From Kitasatospora papulosa (GTDB lineage Bacteria > Actinomycetota > Actinomycetes > Streptomycetales > Streptomycetaceae), in NCBI RefSeq assembly GCF_000717245.1, contig NZ_JNYQ01000005.1:1-64000 (forward strand): 64,000 nt of DNA, read 5' to 3'. This document shows, piece after piece, positions 23,988 through 31,598 of the stretch. Numbering within the stretch: the stretch's first letter is position 1; every line of letters starts with the position of its first letter. The position numbers and the translations under genes are program-made. A model generated the notes under the pieces. It had not been told where the DNA came from. It did no database searches and saw nothing but the letters and a program-made list of their open reading frames with translations.

Positions 23988-25304
23988 ATGTTCTCTCGCA
24001 GGAATCGCCGTCCCACGTCCCCCGAACTGGCCGCGGCCCGGGAACGCCTCGACGCGGGCGACGTCCCGGGTGCGTTGCGCGAACTGAGGCAGGTTCCGGC
24101 GGCGCCGCTGGGAGAGGTGGCGGATGTGGTCGGGCGGGCGGCCGGGGCGGCGGGCTTCGACGACCTGCGGAAGGCCGCGACCGCGCTGGCCGCCACGCCC
24201 GACCGGGTCCGCCCGCTCTACGACTACGGCTTCGCGTGTGTGGAGCGCGGTGTCCCCTACCTGGCGATACCCGCGCTGCGGGAGGCACTGCGTCTGGCAC
24301 CGGACTCGTCCGGTGTGCTGCGCGAACTGGTCTCGGCGTACGAGGACGAGGGTCGGCACCGCGACGCGGTGGAGGCGCTGCTCGCACACGAGGACGGGCT
24401 CGCGGACTGGCCCGACCGCTATCTCCTGGTCTTCAACGCCGTCCTGGCGGGCGACCTGGAGCTGGCCCGCCGTCAGCACGCCCGGCTTCCCGCACCCGCC
24501 GAGGACACCTGGCTGGGTGCGCGGGACCGGCAGAACCGTGTGCTGGGCCGTGCCTCGGCCGCGGGGCCGGTGAGTCCCCTGGACCACTCCGATCTCCGGG
24601 GCTGGCAGTACGTCATGGGCGGCACGGTGCTCGGCACGCTGTCGCCGTTCGGCTTCGGCGCGGGGATGACCGGCCGGTACGCCTACCTCCAGGACGACCA
24701 CGGCCGTTGCCTGGAGGGGCTGTTGCGGCTGAAGGCGGTGCTCGCCTCGGCGGGGGTACGGCCTCGTTCGGTGTCGCTGCTGCCGGACCGGGGGAGCAGG
24801 ATCCTCGGCCTGGCGGCAGCCGAGGTGCTCGGCCTTCCGGCAGAGCCGTTCGAGGCCGGCCGGGAGGACACCGTCGTGATCGCCTACGACCTGAACGTGA
24901 CGGCACGCGCCGACGGTGGCCCCGAGACGATCGGGCAGCTCTTCGAGCGGGCGCCGGGACAGGTCCTGCACGAGCACGCCTCCTGCTGGACCGATCCGCC
25001 CGCCGTCACCGCGGACAGTGTCACGCTGCTCCACCAGTCGGCCGTGGCGCCGTGGGAGGCGGGCCTCCGGCAGGGGGCCGACGGTGAGGTGGAGCGCGGC
25101 GAGGTGGACGGGCGGCCGGAGAAGGCGATCGCCGCCGAGATCGTGGGTGCCGATCCGACGCCGGACGCGGGGGACGGGGAGACGCCTGCCGACCCCGCCG
25201 AGAAGCTCACGGACTTCGTCTCCGCCGTCTCCGGTACCTGGCTCCAGGGGGACCGGGCACAGCTGCGCTCCCCGGGCCCGGTGGCGAGCTCACGGTTCCT
25301 CTGA
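23988..25304 (+). CDS. TPR-repeat protein of unknown function
   Basis: 438 residues from ATG 23988, with GGGGAGG 8 bases upstream; an in-frame start at 23952 was rejected for lack of such a site. Residues 15-190 look like helical tetratricopeptide-type repeats (ARERLDAGDVPGALRELRQV; YLAIPALREALRLAPDSSGV; LRELVSAYEDEGRHRDAVEA). The following half has a Gly-rich segment (MGGTVLGTLSPFGFGAGMTG) and a mixed fold ending VSAVSGTWLQGDRAQLRSPG. No catalytic motif is recognised. It is divergent from the CPBP operon and convergent with the ABC permease. Confidence 0.75.
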   Translation: MFSRRNRRPTSPELAAARERLDAGDVPGALRELRQVPAAPLGEVADVVGRAAGAAGFDDLRKAATALAATPDRVRPLYDYGFACVERGVPYLAIPALREALRLAPDSSGVLRELVSAYEDEGRHRDAVEALLAHEDGLADWPDRYLLVFNAVLAGDLELARRQHARLPAPAEDTWLGARDRQNRVLGRASAAGPVSPLDHSDLRGWQYVMGGTVLGTLSPFGFGAGMTGRYAYLQDDHGRCLEGLLRLKAVLASAGVRPRSVSLLPDRGSRILGLAAAEVLGLPAEPFEAGREDTVVIAYDLNVTARADGGPETIGQLFERAPGQVLHEHASCWTDPPAVTADSVTLLHQSAVAPWEAGLRQGADGEVERGEVDGRPEKAIAAEIVGADPTPDAGDGETPADPAEKLTDFVSAVSGTWLQGDRAQLRSPGPVASSRFL

Positions 25305-25373
25305 CGGCTGGGGCCGTCCGGGTCCCGCGCCTACGTCGCAGGGGCGTCCTCCGGGCGCCCAGGAAACGCGAAG

Positions 25374-25412
25374 GGGCGGCGCACTCCGACGTGGTGCCGG
25401 TGTGCGCCGCCC
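25374..25412. terminator. Bidirectional terminator between TPR gene and ABC permease
   Basis: An 11-bp perfect stem (GGGCGGCGCAC with GTGCGCCGCCC) and a 17-base loop lie in the 152-base gap between convergent gene ends. Confidence 0.7.
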
Positions 25413-25456
25413 TCGGGTGGGACGGGTGGCGGGGGTGGCCCGCGCTGTCATGCGGG

Positions 25457-26233
25457 TTACTTCGGGTCGCTGTCGAATTGGGCCTTCGACCAGCGGTAGC
25501 CGAGTGCGGTGAGGCCGAGGCACCAGGCGAGGGCGATCCACCAGTTGTTGCCGATGTCCGTGCCGAGGAGCAGGCCGCGGAGCGTCTCGATGGCGGGGGT
25601 GAAGGGCTGGTACTCGGCGATCGGCTGGAACCAGCCGGGCATGGAGTCCAGCGGGACGAAGGCGCTGGAGATGAGGGGCAGCAGGATGAGCGGCATGGCG
25701 TTGTTGCTGGCGGCCTCGGCGTTGGGGCTGACCAGGCCCATGCCGACCGCGATCCAGGTGAAGGCGAGGGCGAAGAGGGCGAGCAGTCCGAACGCCGCCA
25801 GCCATTCGAGGACGGTGGCGTCGGTGGAGCGGAAGCCCATGGCCACGCCGATCGCGCCGACGAGGGCCACGCTGATGATCGTCTGAAGGACGCTGCCGAC
25901 GACGTGCCCGAACAGGATGGAGCTCCTGTGGATGGCCATGGTGCGGAAGCGGGCGATGATGCCTTCGCTCATGTCGGTGGAGACGGACACGGCGGTGCCG
26001 ATGGTGGTGGAGCCGATCGTCATCAGCAGGATGCCGGGAACGATGTAGGCGATGTACTCGGAGCGGCCCGCGCCTCCGCTCATGGTGTCGCCGAAGATGT
26101 AGACGAAGAGCAGCATGAGCATGACAGGTGTGAGCAGCAGGTTCAGCGTCAGGGACGGGTAGCGGCGGGCGTGCAGGAGGTTGCGGCGCAGCATCGTGGA
26201 CGAGTCGCGTACCGCGAGGGAGAAGTTGCTCAT
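25457..26233 (-). CDS. ABC-2 type transporter permease (DrrB-like)
   Basis: 258 residues with six hydrophobic segments (for example LLLTPVMLMLLFVYIFGDTM; GILLMTIGSTTIGTAVSVST; FGLLALFALAFTWIAVGMGL). FRTMAIHRSSILFGHVVGSV and SSAFVPLDSMPGWFQPIAEYQPF are typical of the daunorubicin-resistance DrrB-like permease group. It is intact, but its ATPase partner gene directly upstream (overlap ATGA) is broken, so the transporter lacks an energising subunit unless another ATPase serves it. Confidence 0.9.
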   Translation of the reverse strand: MSNFSLAVRDSSTMLRRNLLHARRYPSLTLNLLLTPVMLMLLFVYIFGDTMSGGAGRSEYIAYIVPGILLMTIGSTTIGTAVSVSTDMSEGIIARFRTMAIHRSSILFGHVVGSVLQTIISVALVGAIGVAMGFRSTDATVLEWLAAFGLLALFALAFTWIAVGMGLVSPNAEAASNNAMPLILLPLISSAFVPLDSMPGWFQPIAEYQPFTPAIETLRGLLLGTDIGNNWWIALAWCLGLTALGYRWSKAQFDSDPK

Positions 26234-26825
26234 CGGGTGGTCTCCTTGGTCTGGGCCGGGACGGTGGGGCCGGTGAGGGCGAAGAACACGTCGTCGAGGT
26301 CGGGGGTGTGGACGGTGAGTTCGTCGGCCTCGATGCCGGCGGTGTCGAGGCGGTCGAGAATGGTGCGCAGGTCGCGCTGGCTGCCGTCGCTGAGGATCTG
26401 GAGGGCGAGTGCTTCGTCGTCCGTGGTGGCGTCGTGGAGGGCCGAGGCGGCGGAGCGGTAGGCGGTGGGGTCGGTGAACCGCAGTCGTACGTGGCCGCCG
26501 GGGACGAGGCGTTTGAGTTCGTCGGCGGTGCCTTCGGCGGCGATGCGGCCGTTGTCGAGGACGGCGATGCGGTCGGCGAGTTGGTCCCGCGTACGGCCTG
26601 GGGGGCGGTGGCGAGGTCGTGGCCGCCGATCCGAATCTGACCGGAGCCGGGGCCGGGTGGGATGAGGGTGGAGAGGATCTTGACCGCTGTGGTCTTGCCG
26701 GCGCCGTTCGGGCCGAGCAGGGAGAAGACGGTCCCCTCGGGGACGCGCAGGTCGATTCCGTCCAGGACCGTCTTGTCGCCGTAGGACTTGTGCAGCCCGT
26801 TCGCCGCGATGGCCAGATTCGTCAT
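26230..26825 (-). pseudogene. Internally deleted, frameshifted ABC transporter ATPase (DrrA-like)
   Basis: Translation from ATG 26825 gives a normal N-terminus (LHKSYGDKTVLDGIDLRVPE, Walker A GPNGAGKTTAV, then LSTLIPPGPGSGQIRIGGHD) up to about residue 80. From about 26587 the homology continues only in another frame, with DQLADRIAVLDNGRIAAEGT, then ADELKRLVPGGHVRLRF and on to TGPTVPAQTKETTR, ending at the TGA that overlaps the permease start. The missing middle of roughly 120 residues would carry the Q-loop, the LSGG signature, Walker B and the switch His. The C-terminal half reads without stops, so the deletion is probably recent. Confidence 0.9.
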
Positions 26826-26851
26826 GCCGGTGCTCCTTCGTGAATTGCGGG

Positions 26852-27520
26852 TCAGAGGCTGCGGGCGGTGATGTCGCCCTGGGAGGTGGTCGCCCTGATG
26901 CTCAGGCCGGGTGTGCCGTCGGCGTTCCTGAGCGCGTTGTCGATCCGGCCGTAGTGGGTGCCGGCGTCCAGGGAGGCGGAGACTCCGCGGGCGGCGCCGA
27001 CGGTGATGTCGCCCTGCTGGGTGTGGAGCGTGAGCTGTCCGCGTACGGCTTCGGTGATCTTCACGTCGCCCCGCTGGGTGCTGATGTCGCCGGGGCCGTT
27101 CAGCCGGCCGACGGTGATGTGGGCGTCGAGTCCGGTGAGGCGGGCACTCGCGGCCTCGTCGAGCTTGACCGAGCCGTTGCCCCCGTCGAAGGCGACGTCG
27201 CCGAGCCGGCCGACACCCCGGAACTCGGCGGCGCCGGACTTGGCCTCGACGCCGGAGCCGGCGGGAAGCCGGACGGTCACCTCGACGGACCCGGAGTTGC
27301 CGATGAGCCGGTTCTTCGCCTCGGGGGCCTTGATGTGCAGGACGCCTTCGGCGTAGGTGACCTCGGTCTGCTCGGCCGTCCTCACGTCGCGGCTCCTGGA
27401 GGGGTTGGCGGGCCGGATCTCCACCGTGGTGTCGGTGCGGTCGGCCGCGATGAACTGGATCCGCCCCGCGGGGATGTCGAGAACGGCCCGGACGGCGGCG
27501 GGGGTGTCGAAGTTCTGCAT
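26852..27520 (-). CDS. DUF4097 domain protein (putative adhesin-like beta-helix)
   Basis: 222 residues from ATG 27520, with GGAG upstream. It is made of short beta repeats typical of DUF4097/DUF4098: VLHIKAPEAKNRLIGNSGSV; GVGRLGDVAFDGGNGSVKLD; GPGDISTQRGDVKITEAVRG; LHTQQGDITVGAARGVSASL. There is no signal peptide, so it is probably cytosolic. Family members often precede ABC-2 transporter genes in Streptomyces, and here 26 bases separate it from the (broken) ATPase gene, so the three form one operon. Its exact role is not known. A cluster of GTTGCAA repeats lies upstream. Confidence 0.85.
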   Translation of the reverse strand: MQNFDTPAAVRAVLDIPAGRIQFIAADRTDTTVEIRPANPSRSRDVRTAEQTEVTYAEGVLHIKAPEAKNRLIGNSGSVEVTVRLPAGSGVEAKSGAAEFRGVGRLGDVAFDGGNGSVKLDEAASARLTGLDAHITVGRLNGPGDISTQRGDVKITEAVRGQLTLHTQQGDITVGAARGVSASLDAGTHYGRIDNALRNADGTPGLSIRATTSQGDITARSL

Positions 27521-27571
27521 CGTGCGCTCCTCGGTTTGGCGCTTCCGTGTTTCTGTTGATGGAAACGCTAC

Positions 27572-27697
27572 GTTGCATTCCAAGGTGCGGCAACAAGCTT
27601 GTTGCGTCAAAACCCTGTTATGCCAGGCCAGTGACGTGTTTTTGTTGCAATGGTATTGCAGGGTAATGCAACAACCCTTGTGGGTCCGTTGCAACGG
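27572..27697 (-). promoter_or_regulatory. GTTGCAA repeat cluster upstream of the DUF4097 operon
   Basis: Within 126 bases there are at least six GTTGCA/TGCAAC words: 27572-27577, the perfect 16-bp palindrome GCAACAAGCTTGTTGC at 27590-27605, TTGTTGCAA at 27642-27650, an inverted pair TTGCA-N6-TGCAA at 27656-27671, and the 10-bp palindrome CGTTGCAACG at 27688-27697. The stretch is much AT-richer than its surroundings and starts 52 bases upstream of the DUF4097 start, so it is a likely operator for a repressor such as a TetR, PadR or MarR protein not encoded nearby. Confidence 0.7.
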
Positions 27698-27768
27698 TGT
27701 GTGAGTGAACGCTCCGTCGCAGGTCTCGCGCGGGCCGGCCGTGCGCCGGACGGAACGAGCGCACGACG

Positions 27769-27806
27769 AACGGGCGTGACACCGCGTCAGCGGCGTCACG
27801 CCCGTT
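27769..27806 (-). terminator. Terminator of the DUF4232 lipoprotein gene
   Basis: A perfect 12-bp stem (AACGGGCGTGAC with GTCACGCCCGTT) and a 14-base loop lie 42 bases beyond the 3' end of the gene that stops at 27848. Confidence 0.72.
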
Positions 27807-27847
27807 CCGGCGGCCCGTCCGTCGCGACGGCCCGGGTGTCGTGGGTG

Positions 27848-28618
27848 TCAGTACATGAGGGCGTCGTCCATGTCGGTCTGCCAGTAGGTGACCGACAGGG
27901 TGCTGTCGACGTACACGGCCTTGCTGAGGGGCGCGTTCGCGGACGGGCCCGTGGAGCCGCTTCCGTCGCGGCCCTGGAAGTGCACGACCGCCTTACGGGT
28001 GGAGTAGCCGCCGGTGCCGCTTCCGTCGGCGGAGGACGTCATGACGCCGGCGTAGGCGGACTCTCCCGGCAGGACGGTGACCACGGCCTGCGGCTTGCTC
28101 TCCTCGATCACCGGCGGGGTGGACTGCGCCTCACCGAACCTCAGGAAGGGGTAGTAGTAGGCGTTGCAGGCGGTCGAACCGGTGTTGGTCACGGTGAGCA
28201 GCATGTGGTTGAGAGGCCGGGGCACGGGTGTGAGCGTCACCTTGGAGTTACCGCCGTCGCACGCGCGGGTGACAGGGCCGGTGTCCTTTCCGCCGTCCTG
28301 CCGGGTGGCCGCGGCGGGGTCGGCCTTCGTCGGACCGGAACCGGAACCGGTACCAGAAACGGAATCAGAACCGGAAGCCTGGCCGGTGTCCGGAGCGGAA
28401 TCCTCTCCGGAGTCCGATCCGGCCGCCCCGCCGGCCCGCGGAGCCGGTGCTCCGGCGTCCGCCGAGGGCTGGGTGTCCGACGTGCCGGGAGTGGCGACGG
28501 ACGCGTCGGCGGCCGCCTGGCCGCCGTCCTGGCACGCCGTCAGGGACAGGGCGGCGATCAGTGCGGCGGTGCCGAGGGCGGAGGTGCGGGCGGCGCGGTT
28601 GAGGCGAAGGTGGCGCAT
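27848..28618 (-). CDS. DUF4232 domain lipoprotein
   Basis: 256 residues. A lipoprotein signal peptide ends in LSLTAC, so the mature protein is anchored by Cys29 on the outside of the membrane. A low-complexity linker rich in Ser, Gly, Asp and Pro (about 33-115) leads to the DUF4232 domain (about 116-256), with CDGGNSKVTLTPVPRPLNHM, then VTNTGSTACNAYYYPFLRFG and the C-terminal VYVDSTLSVTYW. Similar proteins are common Streptomyces envelope proteins of unknown function. Confidence 0.85.
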   Translation of the reverse strand: MRHLRLNRAARTSALGTAALIAALSLTACQDGGQAAADASVATPGTSDTQPSADAGAPAPRAGGAAGSDSGEDSAPDTGQASGSDSVSGTGSGSGPTKADPAAATRQDGGKDTGPVTRACDGGNSKVTLTPVPRPLNHMLLTVTNTGSTACNAYYYPFLRFGEAQSTPPVIEESKPQAVVTVLPGESAYAGVMTSSADGSGTGGYSTRKAVVHFQGRDGSGSTGPSANAPLSKAVYVDSTLSVTYWQTDMDDALMY

Positions 28619-28718
28619 GAGTCGGTTCTCCCCGTTCGAGGTGTCGAGTGCCCGGGGCGCCGTTTGGCGCCCTGAGGTGCGGGCGGGTGTACTGGTCGGT
28701 GACGCATGATCAGAGGCG

Positions 28719-28808
28719 TTACAGGAGTGCGGCGACGACCGCGATGCAGACGATGAGCACTCCCGTGGCGACCGCGTCGGTCAGGCTGAATCCAGGTCGA
28801 GTACGCAC
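28719..28808 (-). CDS. Tiny single-span membrane protein (29 residues)
   Basis: GTG 28808 to TAA 28719 encodes 29 residues: MRTRPGFSLTDAV followed by a hydrophobic helix ATGVLIVCIAVVAALL at the extreme C-terminus. A GGGAG sequence lies 6 bases upstream of the GTG. The basic N-terminus and one transmembrane helix look like other Streptomyces small membrane proteins. It lies in the 394-base gap 28619-29012 upstream of the DUF4232 lipoprotein gene, which is on the same strand 100 bases downstream; nothing else is seen in that gap. Function unknown. Confidence 0.55.
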   Translation of the reverse strand: MRTRPGFSLTDAVATGVLIVCIAVVAALL

Positions 28809-29012
28809 GGCGGCTCCCGGTACGGGTGAGGGTGGGATGTACGGGTCGCGGGGAACGCCGCGGTGTGTCCACATCCTTTCCAGGCCCGGATCTCCGTCGC
28901 AACGGTTGCCGTGGCATACGGGACACTGGAACGCCGTTACCTACTCTGACCTGCGCGGACATCGCTTCCCTGGAACGCCTTCCCGGGAAGGAACGGAAGG
29001 GGGACGGTCGGG

Positions 29013-30416
29013 TTGGGCACAGAGATCCAGGACTTCGCGGAGCTGCTCAGGGGGCTGAAGGAGCGGTCCGGGCTCAGCTACGGGACGCTCGCGGGGAAGC
29101 TGCACCTGAGCACCTCGACCGTGCACCGCTACTGCAACGGCGACGCGGTTCCCCACGACTACGCGCCGGTCGAACGCTTCGCGCGGGTGTGCCGGGCGTC
29201 CTCGGACGAACTGGTGGCGCTGCACCGGAAGTGGATCCTGGCCGACGAGGCGAAGCGGCGGGGCGGGCGGAAGCCGGAAGCCGGCGGGGCCGCACTCCGG
29301 GCGGAGAGCGAAACGGAAGCGGAAGCGGGCCCCGAAGCGGAATCCGAGACCGAGGTACGTCCCGAAGCGGAATCCGGGGCGGAGTCCCGCCCTGACGCGG
29401 AGTCCGGGGCCGAGTCCCGTCCCGAAGCGGTTCCCGGGGCCGAGGACGTGACGCCCGACGGGCACCGCCCCGACGCGGTCCCCGCCCCTCGCCGCCGCAC
29501 CACCCGCAAGCTGCGTGTCCTGCTCACCGCGGTGGCGGTCGTCGCCCTCACCGTCCCCGCGGCACTCGCCGTCCGCGGCCTCGGTGATGACGAGCCGTCC
29601 GGCGGCGGGCGGACCGACGCGGTGCCCAGCCATGCGCCGGTCGTTCCCAGCGGCCGCGCGAGTGCGAGTGCGAGCGAGAAGGAGAGCGCGAGCGCCGGGC
29701 CGTCCGCGACGCCCGGCGGCACCGCTTCCCCGTCGCCCGGCGGGGGCAGCGCTTCCGCCACGCCCTCGCCGTCCTCGCGCGGTCCGCAGAGCGGTGGCGT
29801 ACCCGTGCACGCCACGATCAGCTCCTACAACTGGGAGTCGCCCTGCGGGCAGTACTACCTGCTGGACCAGGGGCCCGACGATGTGCCGCCGCCGCCCGCA
29901 CCCCAGGACACCCGCGGCTGGGCGCGGGCACTCGGCGGTGTGGACGGCGGTGACATGAAGCTCGAACTCACCCTCCAGGGGACGTCGGGCGAGGCTGTCG
30001 TGCTGAACGGGCTGCACGTCCGGGTGCTGGGGCGCAACGCGGCGCTCGCCCGGTCCGCGTACTCGATGGGCAACGGCTGCGGGGGAGGCATCACGCCGCA
30101 GAGCTTCGACATCGACCTGGACGACAGCCGGCCGCGTGCGAAGCCCGTTCCCGGGGAGGACGCCGGCGAGGTCGTGCCCGCGAAGGACTTCCCCTACCGC
30201 GTGAGCTCCACCGACGTCGAGGTCTTCCACCTCGACGCGCACGTGGAGGGCCACGACGTGACCTGGTACCTGGAGCTGGAGTGGACCAGCGGCGGCAGGA
30301 GCGGGACCCTGCGCGTCGACGACGGGGGCCGGCCGTTCCGGACGAGCAGCCTCACCGCCCGGCCGGAGTACTACTACCGCGCCGACACGGCGCAGTGGGT
30401 CCCGGCGGAACACTGA
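29013..30416 (+). CDS. HTH-domain membrane protein with acidic repeats
   Basis: 467 residues from TTG 29013, preceded by GGAAGGGGG. An XRE-like HTH occupies about 5-65 (DFAELLRGLKERSGLSYGTL, then LSTSTVHRYCNGDAVPHDYA). A run of acidic repeats follows at about 95-145, with the unit AESGAESRP(D/E) repeated, then a transmembrane helix at about 167-187 (LRVLLTAVAVVALTVPAALA). The outside part has a Ser/Ala/Pro-rich stalk and a beta-rich domain of about 265-467 that includes ISSYNWESPCGQYYLLDQGP and C354-like CGGG. This fits a one-component regulator that senses outside the cell. It is convergent with the ECF41 sigma gene. Confidence 0.8.
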   Translation: MGTEIQDFAELLRGLKERSGLSYGTLAGKLHLSTSTVHRYCNGDAVPHDYAPVERFARVCRASSDELVALHRKWILADEAKRRGGRKPEAGGAALRAESETEAEAGPEAESETEVRPEAESGAESRPDAESGAESRPEAVPGAEDVTPDGHRPDAVPAPRRRTTRKLRVLLTAVAVVALTVPAALAVRGLGDDEPSGGGRTDAVPSHAPVVPSGRASASASEKESASAGPSATPGGTASPSPGGGSASATPSPSSRGPQSGGVPVHATISSYNWESPCGQYYLLDQGPDDVPPPPAPQDTRGWARALGGVDGGDMKLELTLQGTSGEAVVLNGLHVRVLGRNAALARSAYSMGNGCGGGITPQSFDIDLDDSRPRAKPVPGEDAGEVVPAKDFPYRVSSTDVEVFHLDAHVEGHDVTWYLELEWTSGGRSGTLRVDDGGRPFRTSSLTARPEYYYRADTAQWVPAEH

Positions 30417-30423
30417 CGGTGGT

Positions 30424-30452
30424 GCCGGGGCGGGCCTCGCGCGCGCCCCGGC
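30424..30452. terminator. Short hairpin between convergent HTH and ECF41 genes
   Basis: GCCGGGGCG (30424-30432) pairs with CGCCCCGGC (30444-30452) in the 64-base gap between convergent stop codons. Confidence 0.55.
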
Positions 30453-30480
30453 GGACGGCCTCTCGCCCGTCGTCACGGTC

Positions 30481-31419
30481 TCAGCGGCGCAGGGGGGTCT
30501 CCTGCCGCATGTGCGACAGCTTCTGAGGATTGCGGACGGCGTAGAGCCCGGTGATGAGGCCGTCCTCGATGCGCACCGCCATGACGGTGTCGAGCTCGCC
30601 CCCGAGCCGGACGACCAAGGCGGGAGCGGCGTTGACGTGGGCCGGCCGCAGCGCCGGTGCGGAGACCTTTCCCAGGCCGGCGACCAGCAGCCGGGCCACC
30701 TTGTCGGCCCCCACGACGGGCCGCAGGACGGCCTGTCTGATCCCCCCGCCGTCACCCAGCAGGACGACGTCGGGGGCGAGGATGTCGAGCAGACCCTGCA
30801 CGTCACCCGTCTCGACCGCCCCGCGGAACGCGTCGAGGGCCCGCCGGGTCTCGTCCGGGGAGACCGTCCCCCGGGGCCGGCGCGCCGCGACGTGGGCGCG
30901 TGCCCGGTGGGCGATCTGGCGGACGGCGTCCCGGCTCCTGCCGACGGCCTCGGAGATCTCCTCGTAGTCGAGGCCGAACACCTCGCGGAGCACGAACACC
31001 GCCCGCTCGTTCGGTGCGAGCGTCTCCATGACCAGCATCATCGCCATCGAGACGCTCTCCGCGAGCTCGACGTCCTCGGCCACGTCGGGCGCGGTGAGCA
31101 GCGGCTCGGGCAGCCAGGTGCCGACGTAGGTCTCCTTCCGGCGGCCGAGCGTGCGCAGCCGGGACAGGGCCTGGCGCGTGGTGATCCTGACCAGATAGGC
31201 GCGCCGGTCCCGTACGGCGTCGAGATCGACACCGGCCCACCGCAGCCAGGTCTCCTGGAGGACGTCCTCCGCGTCGGCGGCGGAGCCCAGCATCTCGTAG
31301 GCGACGGTGAAGAGCAGGTTGCGGTGCGCGACGAACGTCTCGGTGGCCGGGCCGGGCGCGTCGGCGGGCCGCCCCGCGGTGTTCCCCGTGCGCGCGGGGT
31401 CGTTGTGCTCGCTGTTCAC
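30481..31419 (-). CDS. sigJ: ECF41-type RNA polymerase sigma factor with SnoaL-like domain
   Basis: 312 residues from GTG 31419 (AGGAG about 8 bases upstream); the open frame reaches 31461. Region 2 is about 20-90 (FVAHRNLLFTVAYEMLGSAA, DAEDVLQETWLRW), region 4 about 125-185 (LAPNERAVFVLREVFGLDYE, then RSRDAVRQIAHRARAHV). The WLPEP motif lies in the linker (GTWLPEPLLTAP) and the C-terminal SnoaL-like domain carries LLGDGGG and NPQKLSH, the ECF41 hallmarks. In this group the C-terminal domain replaces a separate anti-sigma factor. A perfect ECF41-type promoter lies upstream of its own start, and the gene divergent from it encodes the expected COE-type partner. The symbol is by family likeness. 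Confidence 0.92.
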   Translation of the reverse strand: MNSEHNDPARTGNTAGRPADAPGPATETFVAHRNLLFTVAYEMLGSAADAEDVLQETWLRWAGVDLDAVRDRRAYLVRITTRQALSRLRTLGRRKETYVGTWLPEPLLTAPDVAEDVELAESVSMAMMLVMETLAPNERAVFVLREVFGLDYEEISEAVGRSRDAVRQIAHRARAHVAARRPRGTVSPDETRRALDAFRGAVETGDVQGLLDILAPDVVLLGDGGGIRQAVLRPVVGADKVARLLVAGLGKVSAPALRPAHVNAAPALVVRLGGELDTVMAVRIEDGLITGLYAVRNPQKLSHMRQETPLRR

Positions 31420-31463
31420 CGGCTGCTCCTGACTCTTCGCACTCGACGGTCTCCCGCGCACAG

Positions 31464-31490
31464 GACGCCGGACCCCGGCCTTGCGTGACA
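31464..31490 (-). promoter_or_regulatory. ECF41-type promoter of the sigma gene itself
   Basis: On the minus strand TGTCACG (31490-31484), a 16-base spacer and CGTC (31467-31464) match the recalled ECF41 consensus TGTCACA-N16-CGTC at all but one position. The predicted transcript would begin near 31457, about 38 bases before the start codon. The -35 element is part of a 15-base palindrome, GCGTGACAGTCACGC, at 31483-31497. Confidence 0.75.
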
Positions 31491-31524
31491 GTCACGCGTG
31501 GTGGCGTACATCACACGGTGGTCC

Positions 31525-31551
31525 TGTCACGGGGGCCGGGCCGCCGGCATC
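31525..31551 (+). promoter_or_regulatory. ECF41-type promoter of the AhpD-like gene
   Basis: TGTCACG (31525-31531), a 16-base spacer and CATC (31548-31551) match the ECF41 consensus apart from the last -35 base and the second -10 base. It lies about 48 bases upstream of the ATG at 31599, and ECF41 factors are known to transcribe such partner genes. Confidence 0.6.
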
Positions 31552-31598
31552 TCGTGTTCGTCCGGTGCAGGAGCGACACCACGAGTGAGGACGACGTC

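Noticed and set aside
25290..27596. A 768-codon minus-strand open frame over the ABC region
   Set aside because: It joins shadow frames of the DUF4097 protein and permease with the N-terminal part of the broken ATPase; the three real genes lie in other frames except for that N-terminus.
29280..29450. Direct DNA repeats as a possible mobile or regulatory repeat
   Set aside because: They follow the codon frame of the HTH membrane protein and encode the AESGAESRP protein repeat, so they are coding.
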